DNA of 64,000 nt from Jiella mangrovi (GCF_017815135.1 NZ_JAGJCF010000018.1:41663-105662); one strand, 5' to 3'; positions 19,229 through 28,403 are shown, counted from the stretch's first letter. Notes: generated by a model not told the origin, from the letters alone. A program made the numbers and translations.

Positions 19229-19821
19229 GGGTTCTCGTCATCGACAACTATGACAGCTTCGTCTTCAACGTCGCCCGCTACTTCATCCGCCTCGGCGCCG
19301 AGACGACGGTCGTCCGCAACGACGCCGTCGCCGTCGAAGCGATCGCGGCGGACCCGCCGGATGCCATCGTCGTGTCGCCGGGCCCTTGTGCGCCGAAGGA
19401 CGCGGGCATCTCGATAGACCTCGTGGCGAGACTTTCCGGCACCCTCCCGATCCTTGGAATATGCCTCGGCCATCAGGTCATCGGAGCAGTCTTCGGCGGC
19501 AACGTCACCCGCGCCATCCGCCCCATGCACGGCCGCGCATCCACCATCCGCCACGCCGGCACCGGGCTCTTTGCCGGACTTGCCGACACGGCCGATGTCG
19601 GGCGATACCATTCGCTCATCGTCGAAGACACCGAGGACATGCTCGCGCGTCTGTCCATCGACGCCAGGTCATCGGAGGGAGAGATCATGGCCCTTTCCCA
19701 TCGCAAGCATCCGACCTTCGGCGTCCAGTTCCATCCGGAATCCATTCTCACCGAGGACGGCGACCGGATGGTCGCGAACTTCCTCGATCTGGCGCGGCGG
19801 TTCCATGCCCCAGAGCGCTGA
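19225..19821 (+). CDS. pabA: Aminodeoxychorismate synthase glutamine amidotransferase
   Basis: PabA hydrolyses glutamine and passes ammonia to PabB. The 198-residue protein begins VLVIDNYDSFVFNVARYF and carries the class I amidotransferase triad: C80 in GICLGHQ, H170 and E172 in QFHPES. The start is a GTG whose last two bases begin the pabB stop (GTGA overlap). It overlaps pabC by 17 bases. TrpG of anthranilate synthase is nearly identical in fold, but the operon points to folate. Confidence 0.93.
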   Translation: MRVLVIDNYDSFVFNVARYFIRLGAETTVVRNDAVAVEAIAADPPDAIVVSPGPCAPKDAGISIDLVARLSGTLPILGICLGHQVIGAVFGGNVTRAIRPMHGRASTIRHAGTGLFAGLADTADVGRYHSLIVEDTEDMLARLSIDARSSEGEIMALSHRKHPTFGVQFHPESILTEDGDRMVANFLDLARRFHAPER

Positions 19822-20692
19822 GGTGATCTGGCGGGATGGAACGTTCCGCCCGAGCGAAGGCGCGATCGATGCGAACGACCGTGGCCTGCTCCTCGCCGAC
19901 GGCGTCTTCGACACGGCTCTCGTTCTGAACGGCCGGGTGTTCCGCCGCCAGGATCATCTTGCAAGGCTCGCGGCGGCCTGTTCGACCCTGCAGATCCCCG
20001 CCGAGACCGCCTTGCTGCGATCGGCCATGGCCGCGCTCGCCGGCCGATGCGGCGACGGCTCGATCCGGCTGACGGTGACGCGCGGCCCCGCCCCGCGCGG
20101 CCTCGCCTTTCCGGCAGCGCCAAAACCGACGATTCTCGGAAGCTATGCGCCGCTCGCCCCCGCGCTGATGTTCCGGCCGGTCGCCCTTGCGACCGCCGCG
20201 ATCCGGCGCAACGAGACCTCGCCGACCTCGCGGGTGAAGACGCTCTCCTATCTCGACGCCGTCCTTGCCGCCGAGGCCGCGAAAGCCGCCGGCGCCGACG
20301 ACGCGCTGTTTTTGAACGGCGCCGGACGGATCGCCTCGACGAACCTCGCCAACCTCTTCCTCTTGCAGTCGGACCGCCTGTCGACGCCCGCTCTGTCGGA
20401 AGGCGTGCTGCCCGGCATCACACGCAGCTGGATCATCGCCGATGCCGATGCCGCCGGGCTTAGGGTGGAAGAGCGCGAGATTTCGCCGGACATTCCCGCA
20501 GGCGCAGCGGTTTTTGCGACCAACAGCCTGCGCCTGATCGCCCCCGTCGCCAGCCTCGACGGCAAGACGCTGCCGAAGCACCCTGCCATCCTCGCATTGG
20601 CGACGCGGTTATGCGAAGCGATCCAGGCAGAGTGTGGCCGCGACCCGCGCGAATACGGCGCCTCGCTCGCGGCCCTCGCGCCCGCGGACTGA
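19805..20692 (+). CDS. pabC: Aminodeoxychorismate lyase
   Basis: PabC is a fold type IV PLP enzyme releasing pyruvate to give 4-aminobenzoate. The 295-residue protein has the branched-chain aminotransferase-like features: DRGLLLADGVFDTA near residue 22, the PLP lysine in SRVKTLSYLDAVLA at about residue 144, and RIASTNLANLFLL. It starts at an ATG inside the end of pabA, implying coupling. Its stop codon directly abuts that of the convergent DHFR-family gene. A D-amino acid transaminase is the main alternative, but the pabBA context argues for PabC. Confidence 0.9.
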   Translation: MPQSAEVIWRDGTFRPSEGAIDANDRGLLLADGVFDTALVLNGRVFRRQDHLARLAAACSTLQIPAETALLRSAMAALAGRCGDGSIRLTVTRGPAPRGLAFPAAPKPTILGSYAPLAPALMFRPVALATAAIRRNETSPTSRVKTLSYLDAVLAAEAAKAAGADDALFLNGAGRIASTNLANLFLLQSDRLSTPALSEGVLPGITRSWIIADADAAGLRVEEREISPDIPAGAAVFATNSLRLIAPVASLDGKTLPKHPAILALATRLCEAIQAECGRDPREYGASLAALAPAD

Positions 20693-21127
20693 TCAGCTCC
20701 GGCGCACCGTGCCGCCGGCCAGCAGCCACATGGGGTCGAACCAGGTGTCGGCCTCGCCGTCGAAGGGCAGCGTGTTGATGTCCCAATGCCGGACATGGGG
20801 CGCATAGGCCGACCAGACCGATGGGCCGCCCCCGACATAAACGACGCGGCCTTCAAATCGCGACAGCACTTCGTCCGGCGCCTCATGCGAGCGGATCGTC
20901 ACGATCTCGCGCTCCTTGCGGGCAAAATCGGGAAACGACGCGACCGTCTTCGGCCCGGCGATCAGAACGTGGCCCCGGGTGATCTCGAAGAAACGCTCCA
21001 CATCCTCGATGAAAGCCCGCTCGGTTCGCCCTTCCCACGGCATTTCGCCATTCAGGCCCAATTGACCGCTTCTGCCGATCGCGCAGATCACCCTCACATC
21101 CGCCAAGCCTCGCCCTTTCAACGTCAT
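20693..21127 (-). CDS. folA: Dihydrofolate reductase-family protein
   Basis: The 144-residue protein resembles DHFR, which reduces dihydrofolate with NADPH. Seen: VRVICAIGRSGQLGLNGEMPW (strand A and the M20 loop with PW), then FFEITRGHVLIAGPKTVASF (strand B and C), and VVYVGGGPSVW (NADPH glycine triplet). The catalytic acid position five residues after W is Glu. It is shorter than E. coli DHFR (159), and the strand F region reads HWDINTL, without the usual Thr. It is convergent with pabBAC, joining two folate steps at one site. It may be the housekeeping enzyme or a divergent relative. Confidence 0.75.
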   Translation of the reverse strand: MTLKGRGLADVRVICAIGRSGQLGLNGEMPWEGRTERAFIEDVERFFEITRGHVLIAGPKTVASFPDFARKEREIVTIRSHEAPDEVLSRFEGRVVYVGGGPSVWSAYAPHVRHWDINTLPFDGEADTWFDPMWLLAGGTVRRS

Positions 21128-21395
21128 TTCAGCCTATGCGGACCCAAACGCCATTTTGAGCGTTTGCCAAGAGTCGAGGATGAGAATCGGACGGCATGGA
21201 GGCCGAGACGGCTGATTCGCCGCAATCGGTCCGGTTGCTGTTCGCGGCGCATGCCCATCGCATCAATAGACTTGGCCGTCGAAGAATTCAGGCTCCATAG
21301 GGGCGATTGGCGCCAACTCATTGGCGATAAGTAAAGCATTTAAATGATCGCGCCCGCCTATTGGCCGAATATGCGGGGAAGAGATTCCCATCCAG

Positions 21396-21863
21396 ATGGA
21401 AGTGAAACATCGCAGCATGCTCTCCCCAGCGCCCCCCGTCATTGTTCCCTCGCTCCTGTCGATCGCCAAGTCGACACGCGCGTTTCTGACGATCCTGCTG
21501 GCCCGAATCGATCTTCATCCCGGCCAGGACCAGTTGCTGGACCGGCTCGAGGTCGAAAATCCCGTGAATGTTTCCACCCTCGCGGAGCTGTTGGCCGTTC
21601 GGCCCTCGACGGTTTCCAAGATGCTGGATCGGCTGATCGAACGGGGACTGGTTTCCCGCTCGGCCAACGCTCGCGACGCCCGCCGCACCATGGTGCATCT
21701 CACACCCGCTGGGCTCGAGGCGCAGCGCAACGTCCGCGAGATCTGGTCGAAGCTCGAGGCGGACCTGACTTCGGCGCTTAGCGCGGAAGAAATCTCCATG
21801 CTGGACGATTCCCTCTATCGGGCTGGAGATATTTTGAGCCAGAAGCTGCGCCGCCTGCGCTGA
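21396..21863 (+). CDS. MarR-family transcriptional regulator
   Basis: The 155-residue protein has a winged helix-turn-helix of MarR type at about residues 35-115: VSTLAELLAVRPSTVSKMLDRLIERGLV, followed by the wing SANARDARRTMVHLTPAG. Helices at both ends would form the dimer. It precedes the aldose epimerase gene by about 65 bases on the same strand and may regulate it or itself. No ligand can be inferred. The 268-base gap before it shows no other gene. Confidence 0.9.
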   Translation: MEVKHRSMLSPAPPVIVPSLLSIAKSTRAFLTILLARIDLHPGQDQLLDRLEVENPVNVSTLAELLAVRPSTVSKMLDRLIERGLVSRSANARDARRTMVHLTPAGLEAQRNVREIWSKLEADLTSALSAEEISMLDDSLYRAGDILSQKLRRLR

Positions 21864-21929
21864 GCCGGGGCTCCCAAGCCAAAATACTTCGTTTGGATCT
21901 GATGCGACGTCTTCGTCCCGGCGCATTCG

Positions 21930-22943
21930 GTGCTATCTGGCAGCGTGCTGGAAACGAACGGACGGACAGGCATTTTGAGCGACTCTCCAACCATCATCAT
22001 CGAAAAAGACGGCATGGCCGTCGAAATTCTCGCCCTTGGCGCCTCGGTCGTCAGCATCAGGCCTCGTGGTGCCCCCCATTCGATGGTTCTGAGCATGCCG
22101 CTCGACCAATACGGGGCGGCGAACCAATCCTATGCCGGCGCCAGCGTCGGGCGCTTCGCCAATCGCATCGCCCGCGGCCGCTTCGACCTTGCCGGACGAT
22201 CCTACCAGCTGTCGATCAATGACGGCGTCAATCATCTGCATGGCGGAACCGGTGGCTTCTCGACCCAGGAATGGTCGATCCTGGAGCGCTCGCCCTCCCG
22301 CGCAGTTCTGACGACGACCGCCAAGGACGGCGACGACGGCTATCCGGGGAACCTTTATGCAAGGGCCATTTTCACCGTACTTGCCGGCGACGCGCTCGAA
22401 ATCGCCTATGAGGCCGTCACCGATCGACCGACCATCGCCAATCTCACCTCGCATCTCTACTTCAACCTCGATGGCACGGGCGACGTTCTCGGCCACGATC
22501 TGACGGTCCCGGCGGGGCACTATCTGCCGGTCGACGAGACGACGATGCCGACCGGGGAAATCGCCTCCGTCGCCGGTACGCGCTTCGATTTCTGCGAAGG
22601 CCGTCGCCTTGCGGATCGGCCCGAAGGGCTCGACCACAATTTCTGTCTTTATTCGCATCGCAGCATGAACCCGCGCCCGGCGGCCACGCTTCGGTCGGAG
22701 CGCAGCGGCTGGACGCTCGAAATGACGACCACCGAACCCGGCTTGCAGGTCTATGACGGAGCGAAATTCGACGGCAGCCAGAGCCACGCGGACGGACGGC
22801 CGATCGAGGCCTTCGCAGGGCTCGCGCTCGAGCCGCAGATCTGGCCGGACGCGCCAAATCGCCCGAGCTTCCCCACCGCCCTGCTGCTTCCCGGCGAGAC
22901 CTACCGCTCCGTCTCGCGGTATCGGTTCATCCAGGGTTCATGA
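21930..22943 (+). CDS. galM: Aldose 1-epimerase (galactose mutarotase)
   Basis: The enzyme interconverts alpha and beta anomers of aldoses. The product (up to 337 residues) has SVGRFANRIARGRF, the catalytic histidine region NHLHGGTGGFSTQEW, and the catalytic glutamate in LALEPQIWPDAPN. The frame opens with GTG at 21930; a TTG at 21975, preceded by GGACAGG, gives a length closer to the family and may be the true start. It lies just ahead of the opg operon, possibly by chance. Confidence 0.9.
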   Translation: MLSGSVLETNGRTGILSDSPTIIIEKDGMAVEILALGASVVSIRPRGAPHSMVLSMPLDQYGAANQSYAGASVGRFANRIARGRFDLAGRSYQLSINDGVNHLHGGTGGFSTQEWSILERSPSRAVLTTTAKDGDDGYPGNLYARAIFTVLAGDALEIAYEAVTDRPTIANLTSHLYFNLDGTGDVLGHDLTVPAGHYLPVDETTMPTGEIASVAGTRFDFCEGRRLADRPEGLDHNFCLYSHRSMNPRPAATLRSERSGWTLEMTTTEPGLQVYDGAKFDGSQSHADGRPIEAFAGLALEPQIWPDAPNRPSFPTALLLPGETYRSVSRYRFIQGS

Positions 22944-23015
22944 TCGCCAAGGCAATATCGCGCCGGTTTCGGGCTGACGGTTAACGCAAGTGCGAATTAA
23001 TTCTCTGCTGCGCTG

Positions 23016-23039
23016 CGATATCGCTGTTCAACGATATCG
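23016..23039. promoter_or_regulatory. Paired CGATATCG palindromes before opgG
   Basis: CGATATCG occurs at 23016-23023 and 23032-23039, 16 bases centre to centre and about 55 bases before the opgG ATG. Two identical 8-base palindromes one and a half helical turns apart look like an operator, for example of an osmotic regulator. The regulator is unknown. Confidence 0.35.
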
Positions 23040-23091
23040 TTTGTGGGTAACTTCGATGCAGCCCTCTACTGCAAATTGACCGTAAAATCAG

Positions 23092-24732
23092 ATGTTTGTT
23101 TCGAATAGACCGCGTAACGTCTCGCGCCGATCGGCCCTCAAGCTGGGTCTGGCCGCAAGCTGCAGCTCGCTGATTCCAGCTTCCCTTTCCCTGGCGAGCA
23201 ATGCATTCGCCCAGGAGCAGTCTCCCAAGCAGCCGGCAGAGGAAAACACGGCCGTCGGCTCGCAGGCGCAGCCTTTCACCTTCGACGCGCTCTCCGCCCG
23301 GATGCAGCAGCAGGCGAAGGAGGACTACAAGGCGCCCGATTCCTCCCTGCCGGACATCATCGCAAATCTCAGCTACGACCAGCACCGTGCGATCCGCTTC
23401 CGTCCGGATCATGCGCTGTGGCGCACGGAACCCGGTGAATTCCATCTTCAGGCCTTTTATCCGGGCTGGGTGTTCAAGGACACGACGAAGATCTTCATCG
23501 GCACTGGCGGCGTGTATGAGCCGCATGTCTTCGACGCGTCGGACTTCGAATATCGCCCGCCCCTCGATCCGTCCAAGTTCCAGTCGCTCAAGCTCGCGGG
23601 CATTGCGGGATTTCGAATCCACGCGCCCTTGCAGCGGCCGGATTATTTCGACGAACTGGTGACGTTTCTCGGCGCGAGCTATTTTCGCGCGCTCGGCAGC
23701 GGCACCCGGTACGGGCTGTCGGCGCGTGGTCTTGCGATCAATACGGCAACCTCGGAGACCGAAGAGTTTCCGCGTTTTACCGCCTTCTACATCGACCAGC
23801 CGCAGCCTTCGGACAGCTCGATCCGCATCATGGCGGAGCTCGACAGCGAGAGCCTGACCGGCGCCTATCTCTTCGTCATCACGCCCGGCCATACGACGAC
23901 GATCGAAACGACCTGCAGACTGTACCCGAGGACCGACATCACGCGGCTCGGCATCGCGCCGCTGACCTCCATGTACACCTTCGGCGAGAACGACCACAGC
24001 GACCATGAGGACTTCCGGCCCGAAGTTCACGACAGTGACGGCCTCTTCGTGAGGCGCGCGAGCGGAGAGGAACTCTGGCGGCCGCTGAAGAACCCCCAGA
24101 CGCTAGCCCTTTCCTATTTCCAGGAAAGCAGTCCGCTCGGCTTCGGTCTGCTTCAGCGCGATCGCGACTTCAGCCATTATCAGGATACCGAGGCGCGATA
24201 TGACCTGCGCCCGTCCTTGATGATCGAAACGCTCGGCGACTGGGGCAACGGCACCATCGAACTCGTCGAGATCCCGACCGATTCGGAAGCGAACGACAAC
24301 ATCGTCGCCTTCTGGGTGCCGGAGGAGAAGGCTTCGGCCGGCAAGTCCATGGAATTCCGCTACCGGATGAAATGGGGACTTTCGACCGAGGACGAGACCC
24401 TGATGGCCCGTGTCTCGGGCACCTATGTCGGCATCGGCGGCAATGCGGCCGAAGCCAAGGACAACCCGACGAGCCGCCGCTTTGCGATCAATTTTACCGG
24501 CGGTTCGATCCACAATCTGCCGGACGACGCGTCCCTCGAGCCGCAGATCGACGTTCCGTCCAATGCGCGCCTTCTCGACAGCAGCGTGTCGCGCCTGCCC
24601 GACGGCGGATGGCGCATCGCGCTCGAAATTGAACGAGAAGATTCGCAACCTGTGGAACTTCGCGTGAAACTTTCCATGCTGCAACGCATTGTAAGCGAAA
24701 CGTGGCTATATCAATGGACGAGTACGACATGA
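23092..24732 (+). CDS. opgG: Periplasmic glucan biosynthesis protein OpgG/OpgD
   Basis: OpgG acts in the periplasm on the beta-glucan backbone of osmoregulated periplasmic glucans. The 546-residue protein starts with a twin-arginine signal: SRRSALKLGLAASC then a hydrophobic run and SNAFAQE, so export is likely by Tat with cleavage near residue 41. Family blocks include YDQHRAIRFRPDHALW, FHLQAFYPGW, ASYFRALGSGTRYGLSARG and MYTFGENDHSDHEDFRPEVHDSDG. A Tat signal is also typical of OpgD. It heads the run opgG-orf-opgH-opgC and its stop overlaps the next ATG (ATGA). Confidence 0.93.
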   Translation: MFVSNRPRNVSRRSALKLGLAASCSSLIPASLSLASNAFAQEQSPKQPAEENTAVGSQAQPFTFDALSARMQQQAKEDYKAPDSSLPDIIANLSYDQHRAIRFRPDHALWRTEPGEFHLQAFYPGWVFKDTTKIFIGTGGVYEPHVFDASDFEYRPPLDPSKFQSLKLAGIAGFRIHAPLQRPDYFDELVTFLGASYFRALGSGTRYGLSARGLAINTATSETEEFPRFTAFYIDQPQPSDSSIRIMAELDSESLTGAYLFVITPGHTTTIETTCRLYPRTDITRLGIAPLTSMYTFGENDHSDHEDFRPEVHDSDGLFVRRASGEELWRPLKNPQTLALSYFQESSPLGFGLLQRDRDFSHYQDTEARYDLRPSLMIETLGDWGNGTIELVEIPTDSEANDNIVAFWVPEEKASAGKSMEFRYRMKWGLSTEDETLMARVSGTYVGIGGNAAEAKDNPTSRRFAINFTGGSIHNLPDDASLEPQIDVPSNARLLDSSVSRLPDGGWRIALEIEREDSQPVELRVKLSMLQRIVSETWLYQWTSTT

Positions 24733-25049
24733 CGATCCTCCCAAACGATCATTCCGTACGCGATGACATGAACTGCGGTGCCATCATCGGCCGCGCCGAC
24801 CTTTCCGACGACGTCGTGGTCGACGCCATCAAGGATCGGCTTGCGTCGTGCAACCGCTCGGTCGAGCAGGCCGACAGCATCGTGAGCGCGGCGCTTTCCG
24901 GCGATGCCGAGGCCGTCTCGTTCTTGCGTACCATTCAGGTTCCGGCACCGACGGTTCGGCTGTCTATGCCGCCCCAGGCTCTGACGCGGGGCGAACAGCG
25001 CCGCGGGCTTTCTCTCTCGCAGTTCCGGTTCTCCTGGACCCGTGGTTAA
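24729..25049 (+). CDS. Small protein of unknown function between opgG and opgH
   Basis: The 106-residue product is soluble, without a signal peptide or membrane segment. Its ATG overlaps the opgG stop as ATGA, which supports real translation; an ATG 15 bases upstream is possible. It ends in a basic stretch, LTRGEQRRGLSLSQFRFSWTRG. I do not recognise it. In gammaproteobacteria OpgH carries a long cytoplasmic N-terminal region that is absent from the OpgH here, so this protein might be that region encoded separately, or an independent regulator of glucan synthesis. Both are inference. Confidence 0.6.
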   Translation: MTILPNDHSVRDDMNCGAIIGRADLSDDVVVDAIKDRLASCNRSVEQADSIVSAALSGDAEAVSFLRTIQVPAPTVRLSMPPQALTRGEQRRGLSLSQFRFSWTRG

Positions 25050-25125
25050 CCCGCAGGACAGGTTGCGGGGCGCATTGTACTTACCGCAGCCCTTCGTATC
25101 TGGAGACGGGCGGTAAGGCTTGTCT

Positions 25126-25155
25126 GACGACACCGGCGCTCGCGCCGGTGTCGTC
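25126..25155 (+). terminator. Perfect 13-bp hairpin inside the opg operon
   Basis: Arms GACGACACCGGCG and CGCCGGTGTCGTC pair perfectly around CTCG, 22 bases before the opgH start. Only a short TTT follows, so termination would be partial. It could lower opgH expression relative to opgG, act as an attenuator, or block RNA decay. It argues that opgH starts downstream at 25177. Confidence 0.6.
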
Positions 25156-25176
25156 GTTTGCTGGCTTGCAGGACTG

Positions 25177-26979
25177 ATGGACGTTTCGATGGCCCTACGC
25201 CGACTGGTATTCGTGTTTGCCGCCGTGGCGCTTGCCTTTCTCGCCGCCTGGCTTTTCTTCGTCGTCGTCACCGCCAACGGCATCACCAACCTGCATTTCG
25301 TCCAGATCGGCCTCTTGCTGATTTGTTGCCTGTGGCTCTCCTGGGGCTTCAATACGGCCCTTGTCGGCATATTCAGCCAGGATACGCCGGACGTCATCGA
25401 ACCTCAGGGCGATGCGCAGAGCCGCTCCGCGATCCTGATGCCGGTCTATAACGAAGATGTCGGAGCCGTCTTCGCGCGCGTCGCCGCGATGTACGAGGAA
25501 ATCCAGAAGACGCCCGAGCACGGCCGGTTCGACTTCTACATCCTGTCGGATTCGACGAAGCCCGAAAACGTCGCCCATGAACGCGAGCTGCACGACCTTC
25601 TGGTGCGGGAACTGAGCGCCGGCGGTCGGCTCTATTATCGGCACCGCGACCAGAATGTCGGGCGCAAAGCCGGGAACATCGGCGATTTCGTCACCAACAA
25701 TGGCGGCGCCTACGACTACATGCTGATCCTCGACGCGGACAGTCTGATGCGGGCGGAGACGATCGTCGAGATGGTCCGCCGCATGGATACCGATCCCGAG
25801 CTCGCGCTTCTGCAGAGCCAGCCCCTGATCATTGGCCGCCGCACGCCTTTCGGGCGCGCGCTGCAGTTTTCGGCGGCGCTGTTCTCGCCGATCTTCTCGC
25901 GCGGGATCGCCGCCCTGCAAGGGCGCGAGGGTCCGTTCTGGGGGCATAATGCCATCATCCGGGTGCGCGCCTTTGCGGCCAGCTGCGGTCTGCCCACTTT
26001 GTCGGGCAAGCCGCCTTTCGGCGGCCATATCCTCAGCCACGATTTCGTCGAGGCCGCCCTTCTGGCACGCGCCGGATACAAGGTCCGCGTCCATCCCGAT
26101 CTGGAAGGATCGTTCGAGGAAGCGCCCTCCAACATCATCGAATATGCCAAGCGCGACCGGCGCTGGTGTCAGGGCAACCTTCAGCACGCAAGGCTGCTGC
26201 CCGCACCCGGACTGAAGAGCTGGAGCCGGATGTCTCTGATCGCGGGCATCATGGCCTATCTCGCGTCCCCGATCTGGCTGATGTTTTTGATCGTCAGCCT
26301 GCTCGACCCTGTTCTCGCGCCCGAGCCCAATTATTTCCCTGCGAACTCGTTGTTTCCGGTCTTTCCGCAGCCCGAGACCAACAAGGCGCTGCTTTTGCTC
26401 TTCGGCATCTTCGTCCTGCTTCTCCTGCCGAAGACGCTGATCGCCTTCGGCTCGGCCTTCACCAGCCGTCGCAAGGGTTTCGGCGGATCCGCGATCGTTC
26501 TGGCCAGCGCCTTCGTCGAGTTGATCGTGACCAGCATTCTCGCCCCGATCATGATGATGTTCCAGTCCAAGGCGGTCTACGAGATCCTCATCGGCGCGGA
26601 TGCGGGCTGGCCGTCGACCGACCGCGACGACGACTACATGCCGGTATCCGTGGCCTTCCGGGCCTCCTGGTGGATGGTCCTTGCCGGCGCGATCGTCCTT
26701 TACGCGACCTATGCCTATGCGCCCGACCTGATGCTCTGGACGCTGCCGATCGCGCTGCCGCTCGTCGGAGCGCCCTTCATCATCAGCCTGACGGGCAATC
26801 CGGCGCTGGGCGACGTTCTCAGGCGTCTCGGCCTCTTCACCACGCCCTTCGAGGCGCATCCCGAACCGGTGATCCGGGCGAGCGCCGAATGGCGTTCGCG
26901 CGTGGCGGCGCTGGAGCGGACGGCCCGCCCTCAGAAAACCACGATGGAGCGCTCTGAGGCGTTGCCCGACCCTGCGTGA
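25177..26979 (+). CDS. opgH: Glucans biosynthesis glucosyltransferase OpgH (MdoH)
   Basis: OpgH is an inner-membrane GT2 enzyme that makes the linear beta-glucan chain of OPGs from UDP-glucose. The 600-residue product has N-terminal membrane helices (VFVFAAVALAFLAAWLFFVV and the next), a catalytic domain with AILMPVYNEDVG, LILDADSLM, the HDFVEAALLARAGY segment and DRRWCQGNLQH, then several C-terminal helices. It lacks the long cytoplasmic N-terminal region of the E. coli enzyme. The ATG at 25177 is chosen since the frame upstream runs through a perfect hairpin; an ATG at 25189 is also possible. opgC follows after 18 bases. Confidence 0.93.
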   Translation: MDVSMALRRLVFVFAAVALAFLAAWLFFVVVTANGITNLHFVQIGLLLICCLWLSWGFNTALVGIFSQDTPDVIEPQGDAQSRSAILMPVYNEDVGAVFARVAAMYEEIQKTPEHGRFDFYILSDSTKPENVAHERELHDLLVRELSAGGRLYYRHRDQNVGRKAGNIGDFVTNNGGAYDYMLILDADSLMRAETIVEMVRRMDTDPELALLQSQPLIIGRRTPFGRALQFSAALFSPIFSRGIAALQGREGPFWGHNAIIRVRAFAASCGLPTLSGKPPFGGHILSHDFVEAALLARAGYKVRVHPDLEGSFEEAPSNIIEYAKRDRRWCQGNLQHARLLPAPGLKSWSRMSLIAGIMAYLASPIWLMFLIVSLLDPVLAPEPNYFPANSLFPVFPQPETNKALLLLFGIFVLLLLPKTLIAFGSAFTSRRKGFGGSAIVLASAFVELIVTSILAPIMMMFQSKAVYEILIGADAGWPSTDRDDDYMPVSVAFRASWWMVLAGAIVLYATYAYAPDLMLWTLPIALPLVGAPFIISLTGNPALGDVLRRLGLFTTPFEAHPEPVIRASAEWRSRVAALERTARPQKTTMERSEALPDPA

Positions 26980-26997
26980 GCCCCGACGAAAAACCAG

Positions 26998-28242
26998 ATG
27001 ACCAGTGCTGCCTCGCTCCGCGCCCCTTCGGGCCGTGACCATCGTGTCGATTTTTGGCGGGGCGTTGCCCTGGTGATGATCTTCATCAATCACATCCCGG
27101 GCAATCTCTACGAGAACTTCACCTCGCGGAACTTCGGATTTTCCGACGCCGCCGAGCTGTTCGTCTTTCTGGCGGGCTTTGCGTCGGCCTTTGCCTATGG
27201 CCGGCTGTTCTTCGCAGGGCACGAACTGGTTTCGACCCTCAAGGCGTTTCGGCGCTCCGGCGTCCTCGTCATGGTCCAGCTGATGCTGTCGACGCTGGCG
27301 CTCGGCATCTATTCCTGGGGCGCCCTCGCCCTTGGCCATGGCGAGCTCCTGTCGCGCATCGGCCTTTCGCAGTTCATCGCTTCGCCGGTCGAGACGATGA
27401 TCGGCTTTGCCACGATGACCCACCAGCTCGGCTATGTGAACATCCTGCCGATGTACGCCGTCCTGCTGCTGATGCTCCCGGCGCTGCTGTTCATTGCGCG
27501 CATCAGCCTCAACCTGATGCTCGGGGTTTCGGCGGTGGTCTGGCTCCTCGCCTATGTCTTCGCCATCGACCTGCCGAACTATCCGCTCCCTGGCGGCTGG
27601 TTCTTCAACCCGGTCGCCTGGCAGCTGATCTTCGCGCTCGGCCTTTACTGCGGCTTCCAGCGAATCGAGCGCGGCTATGCCGTGCCGTTCCACCCCTGGC
27701 TGATCGCGGCGGCGGGCGCCTATTGCATGATCGCCTTCCTCACCATCCGTTTCAATCTGTGGTCCTGGTGGGCGGCGCTGCCTTTTCCGGTTCTCCTGAC
27801 CGGTTTCGACAAGACCTATGTGAGCCTGCCGAGGCTTCTGCACATCATCGCCATCGTCTACCTCTTCGCGAACGCTTCGGCGACGTCGCCCTTCTCCACG
27901 GTGAAGCGCGACAATCCGCTGGCCATGCTGGGCCGGCACTCGCTGCCGGTTTTTGCCGCGGGCACCGTGATGTCGCTGATGGGGCAGGTGATCAAGAACG
28001 ACCGGACACCGCATTTCCTCGCCGATACGCTCATGATCGGCGCGGGCATCGCAATCCTGTTTGCGCTGGCACGCTTTCTCGACTGGTGGGCCGTCGCCCA
28101 GAAGGTCGCCCTGGGGCCGACGGCAGGTCGCGCCATCGACCCGACGCGCGCCGAACTTTCCGCAGGCGCGAAAGCCGGTCAGGATCCGCGTCGAGCAGCG
28201 GGATCCAAGCTCGGCCAAGGCAGTGTCACGCCCGCCGAATGA
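26998..28242 (+). CDS. opgC: OpgC-type glucan-modifying membrane protein
   Basis: OpgC proteins add acyl groups, often succinyl, to periplasmic glucans. The 414-residue protein is polytopic, with about ten hydrophobic segments. It opens with RDHRVDFWRGVALVMIFINHIPGN, the acyltransferase-3-like signature in which R-D-x-W-R-G and the histidine of INH are characteristic. FSDAAELFVFLAGFASAFAYG is also a family block. The last 45 residues are hydrophilic and variable. It ends the opg operon. The transferred group cannot be told from sequence. Confidence 0.9.
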   Translation: MTSAASLRAPSGRDHRVDFWRGVALVMIFINHIPGNLYENFTSRNFGFSDAAELFVFLAGFASAFAYGRLFFAGHELVSTLKAFRRSGVLVMVQLMLSTLALGIYSWGALALGHGELLSRIGLSQFIASPVETMIGFATMTHQLGYVNILPMYAVLLLMLPALLFIARISLNLMLGVSAVVWLLAYVFAIDLPNYPLPGGWFFNPVAWQLIFALGLYCGFQRIERGYAVPFHPWLIAAAGAYCMIAFLTIRFNLWSWWAALPFPVLLTGFDKTYVSLPRLLHIIAIVYLFANASATSPFSTVKRDNPLAMLGRHSLPVFAAGTVMSLMGQVIKNDRTPHFLADTLMIGAGIAILFALARFLDWWAVAQKVALGPTAGRAIDPTRAELSAGAKAGQDPRRAAGSKLGQGSVTPAE

Positions 28243-28389
28243 TTGCCTCGGGCATCGAAACGACTCGCTGATCGTTCCGGCACGAGGCGGTGCTCACGCC
28301 TGACCGGCATCGCCGAGGCAGCGCTTTGCGACCGCCGCCGGCCCGGATTGAGAGTTGTCCCCTGCTCAGGATGGCAGGCAGCAATAAGT

Positions 28390-28403
28390 CATATTGTTAT
28401 ATG
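28390..28403. promoter_or_regulatory. Inverted repeat upstream of the OFA transporter
   Basis: CATAT-TGTT-ATATG lies in a short AT-rich patch 56 bases before the transporter ATG, unusual in this GC-rich DNA. It may be an operator, for instance of a GntR-type regulator. No regulator gene is adjacent. Confidence 0.35.

Noticed and set aside
24732..25177. Frameshift joining the small orf to opgH as one broken gene
   Set aside because: The orf ends in its own stop followed by more than 100 bases with a perfect hairpin, and its ATG is coupled to the opgG stop. Two separate genes fit better, though the orf may still be related to the OpgH N terminus.
25195..28218. About 1000-codon minus-strand frame opposite opgH and opgC
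   Set aside because: The composition is rich in Arg, Asp and Gln, typical of antisense frames; the plus-strand genes have clear motifs and membrane segments.
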